A DNA stretch of 31,798 nucleotides from a virus, in the IMG/VR virus record IMGVR_UViG_3300032893_000216, positions 1 through 31,798 of that record; one strand, written 5' to 3'. The notes beneath the pieces are model-generated. The model was not told where the DNA came from, ran no database searches, and saw only the letters and a list, made by a program, of their open reading frames with translations. Position 1 is the stretch's first letter; each line of letters opens with the position of its first letter. Positions 21,976 through 31,097 of this stretch are shown piece after piece. A program made the translations under genes and the position numbers.

Positions 21976-23751
21976 ATGGCCAGAATTCTCAATCCAGATG
22001 ACCCAAGCAATGGCCGCTCGAATTTAGGAACCAGTGGCGGCGTTGATAAGATTTCAACCGGGTACGGCCTAAGGCCAGACATTGGCTCCCCAGGCATGTA
22101 CAACGGGCCGGGCTCATACGGTACAGCCCCGGGCGGAATCGATTTAAACTCCGTTGTCGACAACAAAATTAGTAGCTCAGCGCCTGGCGCAAGTCTCAAC
22201 GTGTCTCAGCCAGACGAAGAGCGCATGCGAATGCAGGCCCTGCTTGCTCAACTCAACAGCACAGCGCAAACAGGGAATGGCACATGGCAACAGGCGCTTC
22301 AGAATGCGACTACTGGAGCCAATGCATCGGCCGAAGCACTTGGGCAGTCGCAAGCAGGCCAAAATCCTTTATTGGCCTTGAGAAACATAGGCAACGCCCA
22401 AGCGGCCAACAACCAACAGGCGATAGGGCAAGGCAATATTTTGCGTGCACAAACACAGCAACAAGCCTTGCAGGACTTAGCCACAATTGGAAGCGCAACA
22501 AACACCACAGACGCACAACAGGCCGCACAGGCCGCTGCGGCTCGACAGAGCCTGAGAGAAGCCAACAATGACATAGCGGCCAATAATTTCAAAAATACGG
22601 CGGGCATTCTCGGAGGAGTCGGTCAGGCGGCCATGGCGATTGGAGGCGCCTCACAAGGTGGGTCTGTGCAGGGCAAGGCCAGTGTGTTTGGAGACAGCGA
22701 GGCAAACGACACGGTTCCGGCATGGCTCTCACCTGGAGAGATTGTCCTTCCTCGCTCCGTGACACAGTCTGGCAATGCGCCTGAGGCCGCGGCGGCATTT
22801 GTGCAAGCAATTCAGCGTCAACACAACTCAAAACACCAACACCACTTTGCGCCTGGCGGAAGAGTGGACCCCAACACGGCAGGAGACCAGCCTGGGTCAA
22901 TTCCAGTAGACACAAAAGACGCCAGTGGACTCTATGGAAGTATTGGACACCCAGTTGACGCCAACGGAGTGCAGACGGATGCGCAGGGGAACCAGACTCT
23001 CTTGGAAGACCCATCTGTCACGGCTGGCTCTGGCTGGAATCCATTAAGTGGACTTCTTCCTGGCCAAACACAAGAGGCGGCCTCAACGCTTAATGGTGGC
23101 CTTCTTTCCAACATAAACTACAACCAGTCGCGCGGTCAGAATATTGACACAGCAAACGCACTTCAAAGAATGTCACAGGGGCTTGGGCCTTCGGTTGTTG
23201 GCCAGCAGGCTCAAAATGCGCGCGACAGCAATATAGCGGATGCTCTCCGTGCAATGGCTGGTGGCAGAGCCGACCAATCTCTTGCCGGGAAACTTGGGTC
23301 GGCCAACCAGGGCGTTGCTAATCAAGCAGGGCAAACGGCACAGGTGGAGTCAGAAAGAGGACTGCAGGGTTACGCAAACGCCCTTCAAAACCAGCGCGCG
23401 CAGGACTTGGCATTTGCACAGGCACAACAGCAAGCACAATGGAGGAATACTATGCTCAATTCTGGTATTGCCTCCGCACAACAAGCCACACTCGCTAATC
23501 TCTTGAGTGGTGCTGGCCAGGCGGCAACAGCCGGCTCCAGACTCTTTAAGAGCAACTCTCCAGGCGCAACATCATCACTTTCCGATGCTGGGGCGGCCAA
23601 CGGAGGTGACTTATCTTCGCTTGGTGACGTCTCCGGGGTTGAGGATGTCAGCAATATCGAGGGTGGCGAGGGATTTTCTTCAGGTGGCGAGATTGAAGAT
23701 GAGCGCGTCAAATCATTCTTGGCCGCCATGAGAAAGAGAAGGGCCGCATGA
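21976..23751 (+). CDS. Internal virion protein, Gln/Ala/Asn-rich (ejection protein 1)
   Basis: 591 residues, starting three bases after the nozzle gene. Gln, Ala, Asn and Gly dominate; long helical repeats (ALGQSQAGQNPLLALRNIGN) are mixed with low-complexity segments. A characteristic NDTVPAWLSPGEIVLPRSVT segment, known from phage internal or tape-like proteins, lies at about 240. A double-glycine element (FAPGGRV) is near 295 and another (SSGGEIEDERVKSF) near the C-terminus, which ends in a basic helix. The likely role is a protein packaged in the head and ejected with the DNA. No enzyme domain is seen. Confidence 0.62.
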   Translation: MARILNPDDPSNGRSNLGTSGGVDKISTGYGLRPDIGSPGMYNGPGSYGTAPGGIDLNSVVDNKISSSAPGASLNVSQPDEERMRMQALLAQLNSTAQTGNGTWQQALQNATTGANASAEALGQSQAGQNPLLALRNIGNAQAANNQQAIGQGNILRAQTQQQALQDLATIGSATNTTDAQQAAQAAAARQSLREANNDIAANNFKNTAGILGGVGQAAMAIGGASQGGSVQGKASVFGDSEANDTVPAWLSPGEIVLPRSVTQSGNAPEAAAAFVQAIQRQHNSKHQHHFAPGGRVDPNTAGDQPGSIPVDTKDASGLYGSIGHPVDANGVQTDAQGNQTLLEDPSVTAGSGWNPLSGLLPGQTQEAASTLNGGLLSNINYNQSRGQNIDTANALQRMSQGLGPSVVGQQAQNARDSNIADALRAMAGGRADQSLAGKLGSANQGVANQAGQTAQVESERGLQGYANALQNQRAQDLAFAQAQQQAQWRNTMLNSGIASAQQATLANLLSGAGQAATAGSRLFKSNSPGATSSLSDAGAANGGDLSSLGDVSGVEDVSNIEGGEGFSSGGEIEDERVKSFLAAMRKRRAA

Positions 23752-25508
23752 ATCCAGACAGAGTTAAACTCGTCGGTGAAGACGACAAATTCTACACGCT
23801 AAATGATGGCAAGGCCCAATTTCGGGTACCCAAGAAAGGGCTATCCGACCACATGCATGTGAAGATTCGTGGGCTTGCGCCAAAAATGGCCGACGGTGGA
23901 GAGGCTGTCCTTTCAAATGAAGAGCTCGCTGAAAAATATCCTGGTTTTGTGGCGTCGGTTCCTCCCGGAGAAACAGAATTCACTGTCGCCAACAAACTAG
24001 GCATTCCGCTCAATATCGAGAAGCCTGAGCTCATTGGCAATAGGGTCGAGGAGCCAGAGGGGCGCAAGACAGGGCTCGCCCATGAGCAATTGGCCGCCAT
24101 TGCTCTGCCGCCAGTTCCAACGCAAGCGCCGGTTCCGGTCGAGCCGCCCGCAGTAGTTGCGCCTGCTCCAACCGTACCGGTAGACATGAACATGGTGCGG
24201 AAAGCAATCTCCGCGAATCCGCGCAAATCCGTAGCGACAACTGCGCCGTCCATACTCGACTCGACGGCCCAGGCTGAGCTCGAGGGCAAAAGACAAGAGG
24301 CGGGCGTGCAGGCCAAAATGGGCGAGGAGCTTCAAAACATCGAACTTGGGCGACAGCGCGCACTTGAGAAACACATGGCTGAGCAACAAAAACTCTGGAC
24401 AGATTCTCAAGCCGAGACACGTGCGGCAATTGAGCAACACAAACAACTCTCGGACAAGATGGCCTCAGAAAGCGTAGAAATAGACCCAGGAAGATTCTGG
24501 TCAAGTCGTTCAGCGCCTCAAAAGATTGCCGGCGTTATAGGTCTCGTTCTTGGTTCTCTTGGTGCCAGCAGGGACGGCGTCAACAGGGCTGCCGGAATGC
24601 TTGATAACTATATTTCTCAAGACCTGGAGCTACAGAAGGCAGAGCATGAGGCGCGACTAAAAAAGGGCGCCCAGGCGCTTGAGGCCGCCAATTCTAATTA
24701 CTCAATGAATCGACGACTCTTTGAGGACAAAGAGGCCGCCATGAATGCCGCGCACGCAACGCAGCTAGACATTGTTGCGAGCCAGGTTGCGCAAGCTGGT
24801 GCCAAATTCTCCAGCCCCATGGCTCAGGCACAATTGAAGACACTAGAGGGCCAACTTCGAGGCCAAAGCGAGGCGAGACGACAGGTTGCCGGCGAGGCTT
24901 ATTTTAAGAATAAACTTGAGACTCGTAAGCTTGACCTGGAAGAAAAGAAAATCAACATGGAGGCGGCGGCCAAGAATGCCGGGAGTGAATTTGTATCGCC
25001 AGGGTACACACTCATGCCTGGAGCAAAGCCAAAACAAGAGGAACTTGGAAACTGGCGACAAGCGCTTGCTTCGAAAAACACAATTTCGACCCAGGTCGAA
25101 AATCTAAAGAAACTTATTGATGAGGGCGGCCTGAAGAATCCATTGAGCGACAATTCAAACAGAGCTGAATCTATTGTGGGAGACCTGAAGGTTGCACTGA
25201 AAGACCTCGCCAAGTTGGGCGCGCTTTCTGGCTCAGATTACGCCCTCATTGATGCTCAAATACCAGACCCTACAAAACTCAGAAACATCGTCAAGAGCGA
25301 CTCGGCCATGAAAGAGAAGCTCAATCAATTCGTGCGCAATGCGGAGTCTAAATTTGATGCACACTCGCAGTCGCTCGGCATCGTGAAGACAGGAGTCCCG
25401 AGCGCATCATCACAGGTTGATGCGGCCAAACAGTGGCTTGCCGCCAATCCGAACGACCCAAGAGCCGCGTCGGTTCGCGCCAAGCTTGAACAGATGGGTG
25501 CACAGTGA
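23748..25508 (+). CDS. Internal virion protein with long coiled coil (ejection protein 2)
   Basis: 586 residues, ATGA-coupled to the previous gene. The N-terminal domain (1-105) is compact and contains APKMADGGEAVLSNEELAEK. A Pro/Val linker spans about 121-145. Residues 173-240 form a coiled coil. A hydrophobic stretch at 258-273 (QKIAGVIGLVLGSLGA) could enter a membrane. A further long helical region rich in Glu, Lys and Ala follows. This profile (coiled coil, one hydrophobic segment, long helices) fits a core protein that helps DNA cross the cell envelope, as T7 or P22 ejection proteins do. No lytic transglycosylase motif was found. Confidence 0.6.
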   Translation: MNPDRVKLVGEDDKFYTLNDGKAQFRVPKKGLSDHMHVKIRGLAPKMADGGEAVLSNEELAEKYPGFVASVPPGETEFTVANKLGIPLNIEKPELIGNRVEEPEGRKTGLAHEQLAAIALPPVPTQAPVPVEPPAVVAPAPTVPVDMNMVRKAISANPRKSVATTAPSILDSTAQAELEGKRQEAGVQAKMGEELQNIELGRQRALEKHMAEQQKLWTDSQAETRAAIEQHKQLSDKMASESVEIDPGRFWSSRSAPQKIAGVIGLVLGSLGASRDGVNRAAGMLDNYISQDLELQKAEHEARLKKGAQALEAANSNYSMNRRLFEDKEAAMNAAHATQLDIVASQVAQAGAKFSSPMAQAQLKTLEGQLRGQSEARRQVAGEAYFKNKLETRKLDLEEKKINMEAAAKNAGSEFVSPGYTLMPGAKPKQEELGNWRQALASKNTISTQVENLKKLIDEGGLKNPLSDNSNRAESIVGDLKVALKDLAKLGALSGSDYALIDAQIPDPTKLRNIVKSDSAMKEKLNQFVRNAESKFDAHSQSLGIVKTGVPSASSQVDAAKQWLAANPNDPRAASVRAKLEQMGAQ

Positions 25509-27742
25509 GTGGTTTTGACCCCGATGCGTTTGTTGCTGGTGGCGCGACTGGCGGCTTCGACCCCGATGCGTTCGCCAACAGCGGCCCTCTGCCGGCGGGC
25601 GCCGTCAAACAGAAAGACGGCACATACCTCGTGCCAACGCCAGACGGCCCAGCGCACGTCGATGCCGAGGGTAACCCGATTGGCGCGGCGGCGGTTGGCG
25701 AGAAATCAACCAAGGAGAAGGCGCTCGAAACGGCGCTCGCATTCACACACGGCGCCGCCCAGGGGCTGACACCCTACGTTGCCGGGGCAAAAAGCGTGGC
25801 CGAGGAGTTGTTCGGCGACAAGCGCACGCCTGGTGCCAAGACGCTTGGCGACATCTACCGACACGGGCGCGACGCTGCCGCGCAAGAGACATCGGCGGCA
25901 ACCGAGGCGCACCCAATCGCAAACATCGCCGGCAGCATCGCCACGACAGCCATGGCGCCCACATCGGTTGCGGGTCGACTTGCTGTGGCAAGTGGGCTTG
26001 GCGCTGCCAATGCGGCCACTTCAAGTAAGGCCGACCTGACGAGGGGCGAGGGGGCAGAGCTTCTCAAAGACACGCTTGAGGGCGGCGCTATTGGCCTTGG
26101 AGCTGGCGTATTAGGTGAGGGGCTTGGGTATGGCCTGCGCAAGGCCGGCAGTTACTTCACCGGGAAGGCCGGAGAAGCGGTCGCTCAGCAGGCCGCCAAA
26201 GACGCTGCAGCGGTCGAGGAGGAGATTGGGAAGCTTCGCGGCGCCCTTGGCTCTGAAACACAGCAGGGCTCGCGCATGTTGGAGAACATTCAGCGCGCGG
26301 CGGCTGGGTTGCCAGAAAAGACGGGCATAGCGGGCGCGGTTGGCGAGGGTCTACAAAAGGAGGCCATGGCGGCCCTGGAGTCGCCCGCCTCAAGAGAGCT
26401 CGCTGAGGGCGTACTGAAGCGCAACCTCGCCGAGCTGCCAGGCAAGCAGGCCTCAATCGAGGCACTTCAGGGCGAGCTCGCGGCCCGCACAGCGACGCAG
26501 GCCGAGGAGGCGGCCAAGCGCACAGCCGAGTACTTCTCGAAGCCATTGGTTGCGAGCGAGATTGTGCCACGCCTCAAGACGCTGGCGCCACGCTTTGGAA
26601 TGGCGGCCTTCGGCATGGCCACCGGAGCCCTCTACGACGCCACACTTGGCGACGGCAGCGGGCGCGGAATAGCCGGCGGTTTTGCTGGCTCGGTGCTTGG
26701 CGCACCCGGTGTCAGACAGATGCTGAAAAACGTCGCTTCGTCGCCGCGCGTCCGCGTGGCCGTCGCGAACAAGATGGCGGGGCTGCTTCAAAAGGCCTCG
26801 CAGGCCATCGGCCTTGGCTTGGTGCCAACACTCAACACGCTGGCACCACAGATGATGCATGAGAAGGACCTGGGCGAGCCGTCACTAGCGGCGGAGCAGC
26901 TTGTTGCTCGAGGTGGCCTTAAGTCAGTCATTTCAGACAACCCGCCAGACCCCGTGCGCCTCTCTGGCGTCAATGCGCCGCAGTCGGAGCTCGACAGGGC
27001 CATCATGCAGACCGCTGGCCTTATGACGGTTGCCGGCGCGCTCGACGACCACCACCAGAAAGAAGACGCGGCCTTGACCAGTGTGGCCCGGGGCGACAAG
27101 TCGGAGCCAAGTGAGAAACACGTTGTCCTGCCTGAAGACATCCACACTCTCGCGTCAAACCCAGAACTAATCATAAAACGAGCCGCCAACAACATGGGCG
27201 GGCTTGTTGATGTCGCCCCCGCCATACACGCCAATGTCGTAGCAACCACGCAGCGCGCCGTACAATACTTAGCAAAAATATCAGCAGTTCCGCCCAAGAC
27301 TGGCCCAATGGCGCCAGATTGGACACCAAGCCAAGCAGAGAAGTGGACCATCTCAAAGGCTTCGGAGGTAATTCAGGATCCTCTTTCAATACTAAAACAC
27401 GCCGCCTCTGGGACGCTTACCAAAGAGCAAATTGAAGCGCTGAAATTTGTTTACCCAATGCTAACAAGGTCAATTCAAGACAAGGCGCTCCAACTGGCCA
27501 CTGCCGGCAAAGACATGCCCTATAAATCGAGACTCTCTTTTGGGCTTCTTACTGGCATTGACTTCGATGGGACAATGAAGACATTGCAGTCAAATCAAGC
27601 CGCTATTTCTTTAGACAAAGATAAGATGCCAAATAAGTCTGGCGGAATAAAACCAACACAAAAGGGACTGTCTGACATTTCAATTGCAGACAGAACTGCA
27701 ACAGCCGGACAATCACAAGAAAACAGGGAGAGACGAGAATGA
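25505..27742 (+). CDS. Large internal virion protein (ejection protein 3), mosaic
   Basis: 745 residues with a GTG start that overlaps the previous stop. The N-terminus has a direct repeat GFDPDAF (about 4-10 and 18-24), a motif I know from phage internal proteins. Gly/Ala-rich helical segments such as GAIGLGAGVLGEGLGYGLRK could insert in membranes. The C-terminal quarter is helical and contains SNPELIIKRAANNMGGLVDV and MLTRSIQDKALQLA. The first 550 codons are much GC-richer than the rest and nearly lack the phage's favoured GAGTC words, so the N-terminal module was probably exchanged. The role is inferred from order after two other ejection-type genes. Confidence 0.6.
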   Translation: MSGFDPDAFVAGGATGGFDPDAFANSGPLPAGAVKQKDGTYLVPTPDGPAHVDAEGNPIGAAAVGEKSTKEKALETALAFTHGAAQGLTPYVAGAKSVAEELFGDKRTPGAKTLGDIYRHGRDAAAQETSAATEAHPIANIAGSIATTAMAPTSVAGRLAVASGLGAANAATSSKADLTRGEGAELLKDTLEGGAIGLGAGVLGEGLGYGLRKAGSYFTGKAGEAVAQQAAKDAAAVEEEIGKLRGALGSETQQGSRMLENIQRAAAGLPEKTGIAGAVGEGLQKEAMAALESPASRELAEGVLKRNLAELPGKQASIEALQGELAARTATQAEEAAKRTAEYFSKPLVASEIVPRLKTLAPRFGMAAFGMATGALYDATLGDGSGRGIAGGFAGSVLGAPGVRQMLKNVASSPRVRVAVANKMAGLLQKASQAIGLGLVPTLNTLAPQMMHEKDLGEPSLAAEQLVARGGLKSVISDNPPDPVRLSGVNAPQSELDRAIMQTAGLMTVAGALDDHHQKEDAALTSVARGDKSEPSEKHVVLPEDIHTLASNPELIIKRAANNMGGLVDVAPAIHANVVATTQRAVQYLAKISAVPPKTGPMAPDWTPSQAEKWTISKASEVIQDPLSILKHAASGTLTKEQIEALKFVYPMLTRSIQDKALQLATAGKDMPYKSRLSFGLLTGIDFDGTMKTLQSNQAAISLDKDKMPNKSGGIKPTQKGLSDISIADRTATAGQSQENRERRE

Positions 27743-28083
27743 AATGCATGCATTGTGGTGGCCCGGTTGGGCATGATGGAAAATACGCAGAAGGTGGCAT
27801 GGTTGAGTCAAATGAAATGCCATCTGACGAGTATGAAATGGAATACTCTGGCCCAAAGGAATACGAGGAAAACGAAATAGAGGAATACCCAGAGTCAGAC
27901 CAAAAACAGGCCTCCGACGCGATGAAGAATATGGCTTTCGCCGCTGCCATGCGTAGCCGAAACTCATGGGATGATGGGGCCTCTGTGCGCAACGATGGGC
28001 CAGAGGATGAGGGGCCCATTTCGGTAGAGGATGAATTGCATCGCAAGAAACGTGAGCGCTATTCATTCGGAAAGAGAGGCTGA
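27739..28083 (+). CDS. Acidic protein with N-terminal zinc knuckle
   Basis: 114 residues, ATGA-coupled to the gene before. It begins MKCMHCGGPVGHDGKYAEGG, with a CxxC pair at 3 and 6 that could bind zinc, and the YAEGGMV element related to motifs in the ejection proteins. The middle is strongly acidic and Tyr-rich (EYEMEYSGPKEYEENEIEEY). The C-terminus is Arg/Lys-rich (HRKKRERYSFGKRG). The opposite charges of middle and end suggest binding to basic and acidic partners. It is probably a small virion or assembly protein, but the family is unknown. Confidence 0.55.
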   Translation: MKCMHCGGPVGHDGKYAEGGMVESNEMPSDEYEMEYSGPKEYEENEIEEYPESDQKQASDAMKNMAFAAAMRSRNSWDDGASVRNDGPEDEGPISVEDELHRKKRERYSFGKRG

Positions 28084-28084
28084 A

Positions 28085-28498
28085 ATGGCTGGCACTACCT
28101 ACGCCCCACTCAGGCCACCAACTGAGAGGGACACGATTCATCTACTCAATGGCGCCCCAATCTATCTCGGAGCCCTCGTTTCCACGGGAGCGGCCGTCAA
28201 CAACGCAACAACCGCCACGCCATTCAATGCCTCGGCCACAACCACAGCCTCGCTTTCTGGCACGCTGGCCGGAAAGGTGTTGCTCCTTCAGCCAACTGGG
28301 GCCGGTCTCATTTCTCCGGCAACGTCAACAACGCTAACCATTGCGGTGCAAACAACCATTCCACCACTTCTTGGAACAACGCCCGGTTTTCTCATTCAGA
28401 ATGCGTCTGCTCAAATCATTGTTATGCGGCCAGACACAGGGTGGTTGCAATGGCTCCCGTCCGCGAGCTCCAACCTTCTGGTGTGGGAATTGACGTGA
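28085..28498 (+). CDS. Small Ala/Thr-rich virion protein
   Basis: 137 residues from the ATG at 28085, one base after the previous stop; the frame is open further upstream but those codons overlap the previous gene. It starts MAGTTYAPLRPPTERDTIHL and is rich in Ala, Thr, Ser and Leu with alternating strands (TTTASLSGTLAGKVLLLQPT). It ends in QWLPSASSNLLVWELT. A beta-structured decoration or fibre-base protein is likely. It ends in a GTGA overlap with the first exported gene. Confidence 0.6.
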   Translation: MAGTTYAPLRPPTERDTIHLLNGAPIYLGALVSTGAAVNNATTATPFNASATTTASLSGTLAGKVLLLQPTGAGLISPATSTTLTIAVQTTIPPLLGTTPGFLIQNASAQIIVMRPDTGWLQWLPSASSNLLVWELT

Positions 28499-29808
28499 TT
28501 CGACTCATTGCCATGTCGGCCGCGCTTGCTTCCACGGCCTCCATGGCATGGCCAGGCTGGGGAAACACCTCGCTAGGCCCGTGTCCGGCTGGCTATGTTG
28601 GCGGCGGCCTTACTCCGTGTAGACCCAGCGGGTATGCTGGGTTTGAATTTGCGCCGTCTTCGGGGGCTGGCTTGGGCTCTCTGTGTGGGTGCTCTACGGT
28701 TACGGGCGCCAACGGGGAGGCGCTGACTTTCTCTCGCGCTGGCAATGCAACATGTAGTCTCACAAATTTCGACACACCTAGGGTTGGTGACTTTCTTACG
28801 TGTGCCGCCAACTTCCCCAGAATCATGAGAAACGCGAAAGGCACTCTTGGTTATTTCCAAGAGCATGGGCGCACCAACCTCGTGCTTTGGAGTGAGGATT
28901 TCTCTAACGTGGCTTGGACGACTCTAGCCACAGTGACAACAGACACAGACTTGTCGCCAGATGGAAGCCAAGACGCGGACACCATAAATGACATAGATGT
29001 TGGCTCCAACCAAACCGTTTGTCAGTTGGTCACAAGCACGGCGCAGGTGCAATATGCCGGCTCCATCTACCTGAAGGCCAAGTCGCTTACTTCTGCCTCT
29101 CTCTCTGTTGTTGGCGTTGGAAACTCAGCCGGAGACTGTGCCACAGGAGTGCAGGCTCTTGACGGTGGGTACAACAAGCTCTCATGTCTCTCGCCGGCAG
29201 TTTATGGCGCTGGAAAAACTGGCCTTATGCTGTGCCTCAGCATTGGCAATGCGGCTAGTGATACCGGGACAATAGTCGCATGGGGTGCCCAACTCGTGGC
29301 CTTTACCGTACCAGGAACGGACTACATTCGAATACCTGATTCATACATCAAAACAACCTCAGCATCTGTTGTGCGCGGCACCGACTCGATGACGTTTCAA
29401 TACTCTCCAGCATCATCAAATGTTATGTCTGTGTCTGCAGTATTCTCTGTACCATCAATCCCAAACACAGACGGCGGAATTGTTCAGGTGGCCGGCAACG
29501 ACGCCGGAAGCGTTGCGGAACTACGCCAATTCACCACGGGCACAATGACGGCCACTGTTGGCGGAACAAGTTCGACACCAACCGGGCTCTTGTCTCTTGG
29601 CGCAGTCAATAGGGCCTCTATTTATTGGGACGGCGCCAATCAAAACTCGTGCAGCAACTCTAGCTGTGTTTCGGCCACATCAATCAACGCCCTACCAGGC
29701 ACCCCATGGACCGTGTGGATTGGTAGAGAGTCTTCCTCATTGAGAACCATAGAAGGAATTGTCAGCCAAGTATGCCTAGACAATGTCAGCGCTACGAGGT
29801 GTCAGTGA
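28495..29808 (+). CDS. Exported Cys-rich protein with tail-appendage-like module, paralogue 1
   Basis: 437 residues from the GTG at 28495, chosen because it overlaps the previous stop (GTGA) and starts a clear signal peptide: MIRLIAMSAALASTASMA, then WPGWGN, with an A-x-A-type cleavage site. The mature part has CPAGYVGGGLTPC, then CGC, and 14 cysteines in total, an even number suited to disulphides outside the cytoplasm. A central RTNLVLWSEDFSNVAW element and WGAQLVAF-type strands belong to a beta-sandwich module I know from phage tail appendages and lectin-like proteins. It ends VCLDNVSATRCQ. It resembles the next protein in layout and cysteine positions. Host-surface binding is a possible role; nothing proves it. 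Confidence 0.65.
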   Translation: MIRLIAMSAALASTASMAWPGWGNTSLGPCPAGYVGGGLTPCRPSGYAGFEFAPSSGAGLGSLCGCSTVTGANGEALTFSRAGNATCSLTNFDTPRVGDFLTCAANFPRIMRNAKGTLGYFQEHGRTNLVLWSEDFSNVAWTTLATVTTDTDLSPDGSQDADTINDIDVGSNQTVCQLVTSTAQVQYAGSIYLKAKSLTSASLSVVGVGNSAGDCATGVQALDGGYNKLSCLSPAVYGAGKTGLMLCLSIGNAASDTGTIVAWGAQLVAFTVPGTDYIRIPDSYIKTTSASVVRGTDSMTFQYSPASSNVMSVSAVFSVPSIPNTDGGIVQVAGNDAGSVAELRQFTTGTMTATVGGTSSTPTGLLSLGAVNRASIYWDGANQNSCSNSSCVSATSINALPGTPWTVWIGRESSSLRTIEGIVSQVCLDNVSATRCQ

Positions 29809-31097
29809 GACTCCTTATTCTTCTGGCTTCGCTTCTTTCTGTTGATGTCATGGCTTGGCCATTCGGACGAGGCGGAGGCCTCACGTGTCCAGCTGGATTT
29901 GTCGGCGGAGGCCTTGTGCCATGCACTCAGGCGCCAGCGTTTTTTGAATTCGCAAATGTCACCGCTAACGGACTGGGCGCAGCATGTGCCTGTACTGCTG
30001 TGACTGGCTCCAATGGCGAGACGGTGACATTTACACGCTCCTCTTTGGGTACATGCACCGCAACCCCGGCCGGAGGCCTTTCTGTTTCAGGAATAAGGGC
30101 CAATGATTTAATAAACTGCATAAACAACAAGCCGAGAACGGAATATGATGGCTCTGGCGTGCTTGGTCTTCTTGTCGAAGAGGCCAGAACCAATCAAATC
30201 CTACGCAATACGTCAATGGACAACGCCGCATGGTCATCAACGGCCACCGTAACGGCAGACCAGGGCGCATCTCCTGCTGGAGGACAAACAGCGGACCTCC
30301 TCACAGACAACAGTGCTGGCTCAATGCAGGGAAGTTCGCAGTCGGTAGGTTCCGCCACTCAAGTCCTAGACACCGTCAGCTGCTACGTGGAGGCGGTGAC
30401 AGCATCCTCGGCCACAATTCAGTTAGTCGGTTCTGGAAACTCGGCCGGCGACTGCACTGCCTCAATAAACACACTCAGCACAACGACATGGAATAGGCTT
30501 TCATGCACAAGCGCTGTCGCGTATGGCGCCGGGATTCTAACAAAAACACTCAACATTCTTGTTGGAGACAGCGCCTCTGTTACTGGGTCAATTCTGGTAT
30601 GGGGATGTCAGCTTGAGGATGGAGCGTTTATGACGTCTCCGATTGCAACCATTGCCGCAGCAGTGACTAGAGTTGCGGACCAAGCTACTGTCACTTTATC
30701 CCCATCGCCAATTACAACCATTAGCGTCGCTCTTAACGCCGGGCTTCCAACAACCACAAACACAAGCGCAGATGTCATTTTTATAACCGGCTCGTCTGGC
30801 GTTGTTGAAATGTCGCTTCTAACTCCCACGTCACTCAGGAGCTATTTCGCAGTCGCAAACACCGTTGACGGACCCATCTCATTCACCAAAAACACAAATG
30901 TCAGATTTGCTGCATTTTATGACGGAACAAGTCGGGCCTCATGCATCAATGGCGCTTGCGCCACAACCTCAGGCGCCATTTCGTTTTCAGCAACACCGTG
31001 GACAACTTACATAGGCGGATTTAGCTCGCTCAGCTTCAACTCTAACGCCATCATCTCTAGGGTGTGTGTTGACCCCGTCTCATCGAGGTGCCGCTAA
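29805..31097 (+). CDS. Exported Cys-rich protein with tail-appendage-like module, paralogue 2
   Basis: 430 residues from the GTG at 29805 (GTGA overlap). Signal peptide MRLLILLASLLSVDVMA is followed by WPFGRG, matching the paralogue's AWP start. Mature motifs: CPAGFVGGGLVPC, ACACTAV, then RTNQILRNTSMDNAAW and SILVWGCQLEDGAFMTSP, the known order of the appendage-type module (R-T-N ... W ... W-G-Q-L-E). The end is VCVDPVSSRCR. There are 14 cysteines here too, in a similar order. The two genes are therefore a tandem duplication. Export is suggested by the signal sequence and even cysteine number. What it binds is unknown. Confidence 0.65.
   Translation: MRLLILLASLLSVDVMAWPFGRGGGLTCPAGFVGGGLVPCTQAPAFFEFANVTANGLGAACACTAVTGSNGETVTFTRSSLGTCTATPAGGLSVSGIRANDLINCINNKPRTEYDGSGVLGLLVEEARTNQILRNTSMDNAAWSSTATVTADQGASPAGGQTADLLTDNSAGSMQGSSQSVGSATQVLDTVSCYVEAVTASSATIQLVGSGNSAGDCTASINTLSTTTWNRLSCTSAVAYGAGILTKTLNILVGDSASVTGSILVWGCQLEDGAFMTSPIATIAAAVTRVADQATVTLSPSPITTISVALNAGLPTTTNTSADVIFITGSSGVVEMSLLTPTSLRSYFAVANTVDGPISFTKNTNVRFAAFYDGTSRASCINGACATTSGAISFSATPWTTYIGGFSSLSFNSNAIISRVCVDPVSSRCR

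Noticed and set aside
26788-27351. A 187-codon minus-strand frame in the third ejection gene
   Set aside because: Long antisense frames are expected in GC-rich coding DNA, and the plus-strand frame is continuous with known module order.
21976-27742. A tape-measure protein with a frameshifted tail chaperone pair
   Set aside because: No tail tube or chaperone genes precede it; three separate internal proteins after a nozzle gene fit a short-tailed virion better.
28495-31097. A diversity-generating retroelement acting on the paralogous appendage-like genes
   Set aside because: No reverse transcriptase, template repeat or clear variable repeat with A-specific changes was seen in the window.
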